Assembly (NCBI GenBank): GCA_001662425.1
Contig: BDDC01000240.1
Location: 3,755 to 67,754, forward strand
DNA length: 64,000 nucleotides
Source: Chlamydomonas sphaeroides
Taxonomy: Eukaryota > Chlorophyta > Chlorophyceae > Chlamydomonadales > Chlamydomonadaceae
Reading direction: 5' to 3'
A program made the translations under genes and the position numbers. The notes beneath the pieces are model-generated. The model had not been told where the DNA came from, did not search any database, and saw nothing but the letters and a program-made list of their open reading frames with translations. Of this stretch, positions 59,001 through 64,000 are shown one piece after another (the first letter of the stretch is position 1; every line of letters starts with the position of its first letter).

Positions 59001-62000
59001 CGCCGTGCTGCGCCAGCAGCGTCCGCGTGCAGCCGTGGTGCAACGACAGCGCCGCGTCCATGACCGCGGCCGGCAGCTCCTCCCACAGCACCGTGGAGGC
59101 CTCGATGTCCTGATCGGGCAACACATGGCGGGGGGCCACACATGTGAGGCACACACACACACACACACACACACGCGCGTGTGGGGTTCTGTGCTACCTA
59201 ACACTGGAACACACGTGGTACTCCAATCTTGACATCAAACTCAAGCATGCCGCAGGCAGCGGGCACCGACGGGCCCATGGGCTGCGGCGCCCCTCGCCGC
59301 ACCGCCCTCGGGGCAACGGCGGGGCCGCACACAGGGCGGCGCACATGCGGCTCAGACACAGTACCCACAGACCCTGGGCCGCGCGGGGCTGCGGAGATGG
59401 GCACTGGCCGGGACTCACCGTAACGACCTGAGGCATCGGGCAGGGGCGTAGGGCCGCAGCAAGGGCGTGTGGCAGGGCGTGGGGCAGGGGGGGGCAGGGC
59501 GGGGGGCAGGGGGGGGCAGCAGCGATGAGGGTAGGGGGGATGCGAGCGTCGCAGCGCCCGGCAAGGGGTGGCCGAGCACGGGCCACGCCATGGCGCAACC
59601 CACACAACAACACACACATGCGCACAATGCACCAAGCCCGCGTCCCACGTACCAGGGTGGTCTTGGGGCCGACCCCCGGGTCGGCGGTGCGCCGCCACCC
59701 GTCGCGAGCCGACAGCCGCCGCGCCGCCAGCGCGACCGCCGCCATGACCGCCGCCACCCCCAGGCAGCCCACCGCCGCGCCGACGGTCTTGGCCACGTAG
59801 TGCCGCGTCGGCGGCGCCGCGGCGCCGCGGCCGCCGCCGCGGCCCGCCGCCGAGGAGCCGGCGGGCGGCGCCGGCGGCGGCGGCGAGGGCGCCGCCAGGA
59901 GGTCGTCGCGGCCGATGGAGGTGATGTACTGCAGCCGGAGCGTGCCGTACCTGCGGCGGCGCGCGGCGCGAGTTCCGTCCGGTCCGGTCCGGTTGCGTCG
60001 GGACCTTGCGGGCGGCTGCACCCCGGCGCCGCCCAGGGGCCGGGGCCGAGTGCCGCCGCACCGGCCGCCACCTCAGCCCCTGCCACCTGCCCGTTGCCAT
60101 GACCCGGCGGCCCATCCGTTGCTGCCGGCCCTCGCCGTCTCCCCAGCCCCCCATGCTCGCCCCGGCTCCCCACACGACCTCATCCCCAGCCGCCCATGCT
60201 CGCTCCAGCCCCAGCCCCGGCCCCGGCCCCAGCCCCAGCCCCAGCCCCAGCCCCAGCCCCAGCCCCAGCCCCAGCCCCAGCCCCAGCCCCAGCCCCAGCC
60301 CCAGTCCGGGGCCCCCGCGCACCCCGGCGCCGAGGGCCCAAAGTGCGCGTCCAGCGTCTCCGCCAGCTCGGCGATGATGGCGGGTATGGGGCGGTCGGTG
60401 GACGAGAGCGCGAAGGCGGCTGCGTGCAGCCCGGCGCGGTAGTGCAGCAGGCGCTGCGGGGGCGGCGGGGGCGGCGGGGACGGGGGAGGGGTGTGCGGCG
60501 TTGGGATGGTGAGCGCGCTGGCTCAAGCCCGCTAGGCTGCGGTGACGGTCAGTAGCGCAATCCGGTTTCGAGTGTCGCCTCTTCTGCTTGTGATGTCGGG
60601 CCCCTCGGGGGGGGGGTTATAAAATGGGTAGAGGTTGCGAAAGGGGGGAAAAAGGGCAGCGCGGCGTGCCAGGATCGGCGCCAGGGTGCCGCCTCTCACG
60701 GCGGCGCTGCGCGGCGGGGTGGCGGCGCGGTCAACGGTCAACGGTCAACGCACCTGCAGGCCCTCCGGGAAGCCCAGCAGGTTGGGGTGCGACCACACGG
60801 ACGCCGCCAGCTCCAAGTACTCGCCCAGCGGGCCGGGCGCGTAGCCGGCGGCGGCCCAGGCGGCTCGGAAGGAGGGCGCCAGGTGCTCGTATCGGAAGGG
60901 CGCCACGGGGGCGTGCGGCGAGGTGACCAGCTGCCACAGCGTGTCGGGTGCCGTCAGCCGGCGCAGCCAGGCCACCTGCGGGTGGCAGGGGAGGGGAGGG
61001 AGGGGGAGGGAGGGGGGAGCGGGTTAGTGCCGCCGTGGGGCGCACGCGCAAAGCACGGCCAGGGCGCCTGCGGGCCACCTGGCCGGGAGGCGGGGTGCGG
61101 GCGGGGAGCCCGAGTGCCAGGGCGGGCTGGCGGCAGAGGGACTGCCGCCGCTGCGTTCGGGGCCGCGCAGCTGCGCGCCGTGGGGTGTGCGTGAGGGCAA
61201 GTGCCGCCGCTGCCGCCTTGGGGCGTCAACACACAGGGGCTGCTCGCGCCGGCGGCTGGCTCGCCCTCCAGCCCCATGCCACCGGCCGTACAGCCCAAGC
61301 TGCGGCCCGCTGCCAAGGCCTGGCCCGCCGGGCTGCCAAGGCCTGTGGCCCGCCGGGCTGCGGCCTGCGCCCCTGCCGCCCCGGGCCCCGGCCGCCCCGG
61401 GCCCCGGCCCCTGCCGCCAGGGCCCCTGCGGCCCCGGCCCGCCACCGCCCCACGCACCGCTCGCGCCTGCTGCCGCCGCGTCACGAAGGCGTTGACGCCC
61501 ACCGACAGAGGGCTCAGCCCCAGCACCGGAACCATGTTGGCGAGCACCACGCCCAGCCCCCCGCCGCCGCCGCCGCCGGCGCTGCCGTTGGCAGCCCACG
61601 CCGGCGGCGGTGTTGCGGCGGTGCCGAGCGCGCCGCTGCCGGCACCGGCGCCGCCGGGCACGTCGCCCGGCTGCAGCAGCGCCGCCGGCCCGACGGCACC
61701 GCCGCGGCCCTGCGCCGCCTCCGCCAGCCGCTGCGTCAGCGCCGCCTCGCCCGGCCACGCCGGCACGGTCTCGGCGTAAGGGCAGTGCGAGGCGTCGCAG
61801 TCCACCAGCGTCTCCGTGACGTGGTCCAGCCTGCGGATGGGTTGGGGAAGGGCGGCGGGTAAGGGCGTACGGTACGTGCACACGGCACGCGCCCAGCCCC
61901 GTCTGTACCCAGCCACGCAGCAGCGCCCGCCCCCGCCGCCCCATCGTCCTGGTGACACACCCGTTGGCCCCCGGGCCGGCCCGTGGCTGCCCGCCAACCG

Positions 62001-64000
62001 CCAACCGCCAACCGCCACCACAGCCCCAGCCGCCAGCCAGCCAGCCAGGCGCACTCACACGAGGGTGGACCCAGGCAGCGGCGCCACGCGGCTGTGGCTG
62101 CGCACCGCCTCGCTGGGCGCCGCCAGCGCCAGGTGCTTGAACGCCGGCAGCGGCGCGAGCAGCAGCGCGCAGCGGCCCCTGCCGTACAGCGGCTCCGCGG
62201 TGCCGTACATGATGCTGTGGCCCCGGGCGGCGGCAGTCGGGCCGGGATGGCAGGGCAGGACGCAGGGCTGTCAGCACGAGGGGGCCGTGTCGCGCGTGGA
62301 GCTCCAGGCGGGCGCTGCTCTGGGGGACCATTTCTACTCGCGCCACCCGTCTCCCTGCGCCCCGCAACGCACCGGCATCCCCCCTCCGAATCTGATATCG
62401 ACACAACCCATATGTCGACGATTTTCAACTCGATATACGCCATCGACGCTATCGATCACGATACGGTGGCGCACCTGCACTCGTTGTCCTGGCTGCTGTT
62501 TGCCAATGCCCCCGGCGGACCAAACGCCGCCAGCGCCCGATACACCGCCATCGCGCCTGTTGCAAGGTTGCCGCTTTCCTTGAGACGGCTACCCATCATC
62601 ATGTGTCTCATGCCAGTCGGCGGCGGTAGGACGTAGCCGCCGGCGTCAACGACATGCGACAACAACACCCGTGCGCTCCACACCCACACACGGTACGGCA
62701 GTCCGTACGCATACGTCACCCAGCGCCGCACCTGCCATGCCGGCGTCCGTGACGTGCGGCCGCAGCGTGGCTGGCTCGAACAGCGCCTGCGGCGGGGACA
62801 GGGGGGCCGTGGGGCGCACGGCTCGTGCCGTGCCCCCCCTGCCGCTGCCCGGACGCCTGGGGCCCTAGCCCTGGCACGCAGCCCTGGCACGCAGCCCCGG
62901 CACGCAGCCCCGCTGTGCGCCAGGCCGGCGCTCCCCCGGGTACGGCTGCCGCCCAGCCCGGCGCTCCCGGGCGGCGGGCGCCGCAGCTCGACCTCCACGC
63001 CACGCCGGCGCACGCAAGCGCGTACGCACGTGTTTGTGTGCGTGCCCAGCTGCCCACCCCCGGCCCCAGCGCAACGCCCCCAGCCCCTGCGCCCCATGGC
63101 CCCAGCCTCTGCGCCCCAGCCCCATGGGCCCCGGTGGCCCCGTGGGCTCCATGGCCCGCTGCAGCCTACGGCCGTACGCGCTCACCCCCTGCGCAGCCCC
63201 GTGGGTCTGCACCCAGCTGCCCCACACCGCCAGCAGCTCCAGCGCGTCCGCGTGGCAGGCTGCGGGTGCGGCGGGGAGGAGGAGGCGGGGGGGAAGCATG
63301 GGCAAGAGGGTGTGTCGCTGTGTGGCTGGCAGACCACAGAGCGCAATTGCGGGGGCCAGGGCGGGGGCCAGGGCGGGGGCCAGGGCGGGCGGAGCATGCC
63401 CCCGCAGGCCCCTGCGGCGCTTGGCGGAGGGAGGGTGCGGCGGGAGGAGTGCGGCCGGGGAGCGGCTCCGAGCCGGGCCGCCCGCAAGCGGGAGGGCCAG
63501 GGGTTTCCTGCAGCCACTGCCGTGTCTGCGGCTGCGGCTGCCGCTGCTGCAACACAGGAACCACCCATAGCGCCGCTCCCGGGCCCACACAAGCCCCTGG
63601 ATCCCGCCAACATGAAGCAAGGGCCGGGACGTACATGCGTACGGCAGCGTGCAGATCCCGTAGAAGTCGTCGTCCGCCAGGTCCGGATCCGGACCCGGCC
63701 GGCCGTGCGTGGCCCGCGCCGCCAGCAGCAGCTGCGCCCAGGTGCGCGGCGGCGGCAGGCCGTGCGCCGCCAGCACGTCCGAGCGGTAGTGCAGCACCTG
63801 GTGGGTTTGGGGGATGAGCGGGGGAGGCGGTAGCGGGTTGGGGGTTGGGGATGAGCAGGGGCAGGGCTGCGGCGCCGCCACAGCGGTCTTTCGAGCTGCG
63901 CCCCTCCGGCAGTCGCTTGCGGAGCCGGCCCGCACGTCCCTTGCGCGCCCCTGCCGCAGGCTCCCTTTCCGTAGCCGCAGCGCCCCTGCCGCACCCGGCC
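48325..64000 (-). CDS. Receptor-type class III adenylate/guanylate cyclase (5' end outside window)
   Basis: Twenty-two exons with fully consistent phases: 63797-63635, 63259-63186, 62786-62732, 62556-62475, 62214-62059, 61830-61458, 60975-60754, 60453-60323, 59950-59653, 59427-59419, 59109-58981, 58630-58565, 58227-58178, 57530-55487, 55123-54996, 54484-54377, 53964-53867, 53535-53420, 52916-52716, 52277-52172, 51918-49112 and 48690-48325; about 2,593 residues visible. The extracellular part resembles bacterial family-1 solute-binding proteins (VLHYRSDVLAAHGLPPPRTW, FYGICTLPY, MAVYRALAAFGPPGALAN, SIMYGTAEPLYGRGRCALLL). A transmembrane helix follows (TVGAAVGCLGVAAVMAAVAL). Cyclase domain C1: TTLVVTDIEASTVLWEEL and EGDSFTAAFHTPESAISF hold both metal-binding Asp; then VRCGLHSG. 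A second cyclase-like half C2: GHVACAVAQLTSVSLLAR, YQLARRHGGYAASLGVRQAV, SGRLSYEGPAVVEAMRFLAG. Each half carries an insertion of about 670 and 900 residues rich in Ala, Gly, Pro and Ser. It would convert ATP or GTP to a cyclic nucleotide in response to an external ligand. Confidence 0.85.
48845..49011. repeat. 7-bp minisatellite (gggcgca), about 24 copies
   Basis: Near-perfect tandem array in the last intron of the cyclase gene, with single-base variants near 48870 (acgca) and 48942 (gtgca). Confidence 0.95.
53191..53214. repeat. Dispersed 24-bp intronic motif (copy 1; copy 2 at 59187-59210)
   Basis: The motif (ttctgt, t or g, then ctacctaacactggaac) occurs in two different introns of the cyclase gene 6 kb apart with one mismatch; a weaker third match lies near 55384. 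In both strong copies it neighbours ca-rich or cacgtg-type sequence. Confidence 0.7.
54883..54917. repeat. Dispersed intronic repeat, inverted partner at 13029-13062
   Basis: Reverse-complement match to a segment in an intron of the DeSI-type gene, here in the cyclase intron between the exons at 54996 and 54484. Confidence 0.6.
59147..59174. repeat. (CA)n microsatellite
   Basis: About 12 CA units followed by cgcgcgtgtg, in the intron beside the DIEASTVLWE exon of the cyclase gene. Confidence 0.9.
59419..59427 (-). other. 9-nt microexon of the cyclase gene (VVT)
   Basis: GTCGTTACG, flanked on the minus strand by the acceptor cctcag and donor gtgagt. The preceding exon ends PKTTL and the next starts DIEASTVLW, both in phase 0. 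Only with this exon does the conserved class III motif T-L-V-x-T-D-I-E-x-S-T read through intact. Confidence 0.8.
59722..59787 (-). other. Transmembrane segment of the cyclase
   Basis: Codes for about 22 hydrophobic residues (TVGAAVGCLGVAAVMAAVAL) flanked by Lys on the outside and ARRL on the inside, between the solute-binding domain and C1. Fits a single-pass receptor. Confidence 0.75.
60204..60303. repeat. Hexamer array (ccccag)
   Basis: About 16 units of ccccag/agcccc in the intron of the cyclase gene that follows the exon ending at 60323. On the coding strand it reads as gctggg repeats. Confidence 0.95.

Overview
This window is nuclear DNA from a chlamydomonadalean (volvocine-type) green alga. 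The evidence is very GC-rich sequence, genes split into many short exons with GT/AG (and several GC/AG) introns, long Ala/Gly/Pro/Ser homopolymer runs inside proteins, Ser-Pro-Pro-Pro rods, intronic minisatellites, TGTAA-type polyadenylation signals and volvocine-type families (F-box-like/ankyrin proteins, receptor-type class III cyclases, secreted CHRD proteins). I assembled all gene models by hand from splice sites, reading-frame phase and family motifs. The species cannot be named from the sequence alone.

Layout, left to right: (1) minus 866-3609, F-box-like/ankyrin-repeat protein, 3 exons. (2) minus about 4499-8212, secreted-type protein built from Cys-paired beta-trefoil lectin units followed by an SPPP-rich rod; its 5' end is unresolved. 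(3) minus 9560-14841, a PPPDE (DeSI-type) thiol isopeptidase with a very long disordered C-terminal tail. (4) plus 15562-27749, a roughly 1,470-residue multi-exon protein with C2-type beta-sandwich segments and a long coiled coil, CCDC33-like; one coiled-coil exon is lost in a gap at 23400-23758. (5) minus 29287-46210, a tandem array of five secreted CHRD-domain genes with the same six-exon structure. The fourth copy (40533-42824) is a pseudogene with a frameshift and a nonsense codon, and also contains a gap at 41077-41384. (6) minus 48325 to beyond 64000, the C-terminal 2,590 or so residues of a receptor-type class III nucleotidyl cyclase: extracellular solute-binding domain, one transmembrane helix, cyclase domain C1 and a degenerate cyclase-like domain C2. 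Each cyclase half is split by a giant low-complexity insertion.

Genes 3 and 4 are divergent and share a 720-bp upstream region; gene 4 and the CHRD array converge. The strongest leads are the unequal distribution of catalytic residues between the two cyclase halves and its 9-nt microexon, the CHRD array with its decaying member and conserved GC-AG intron, and the symmetric phase-1 exon modules of the lectin gene. No tRNA, rRNA, CRISPR array or intact transposon was recognised.
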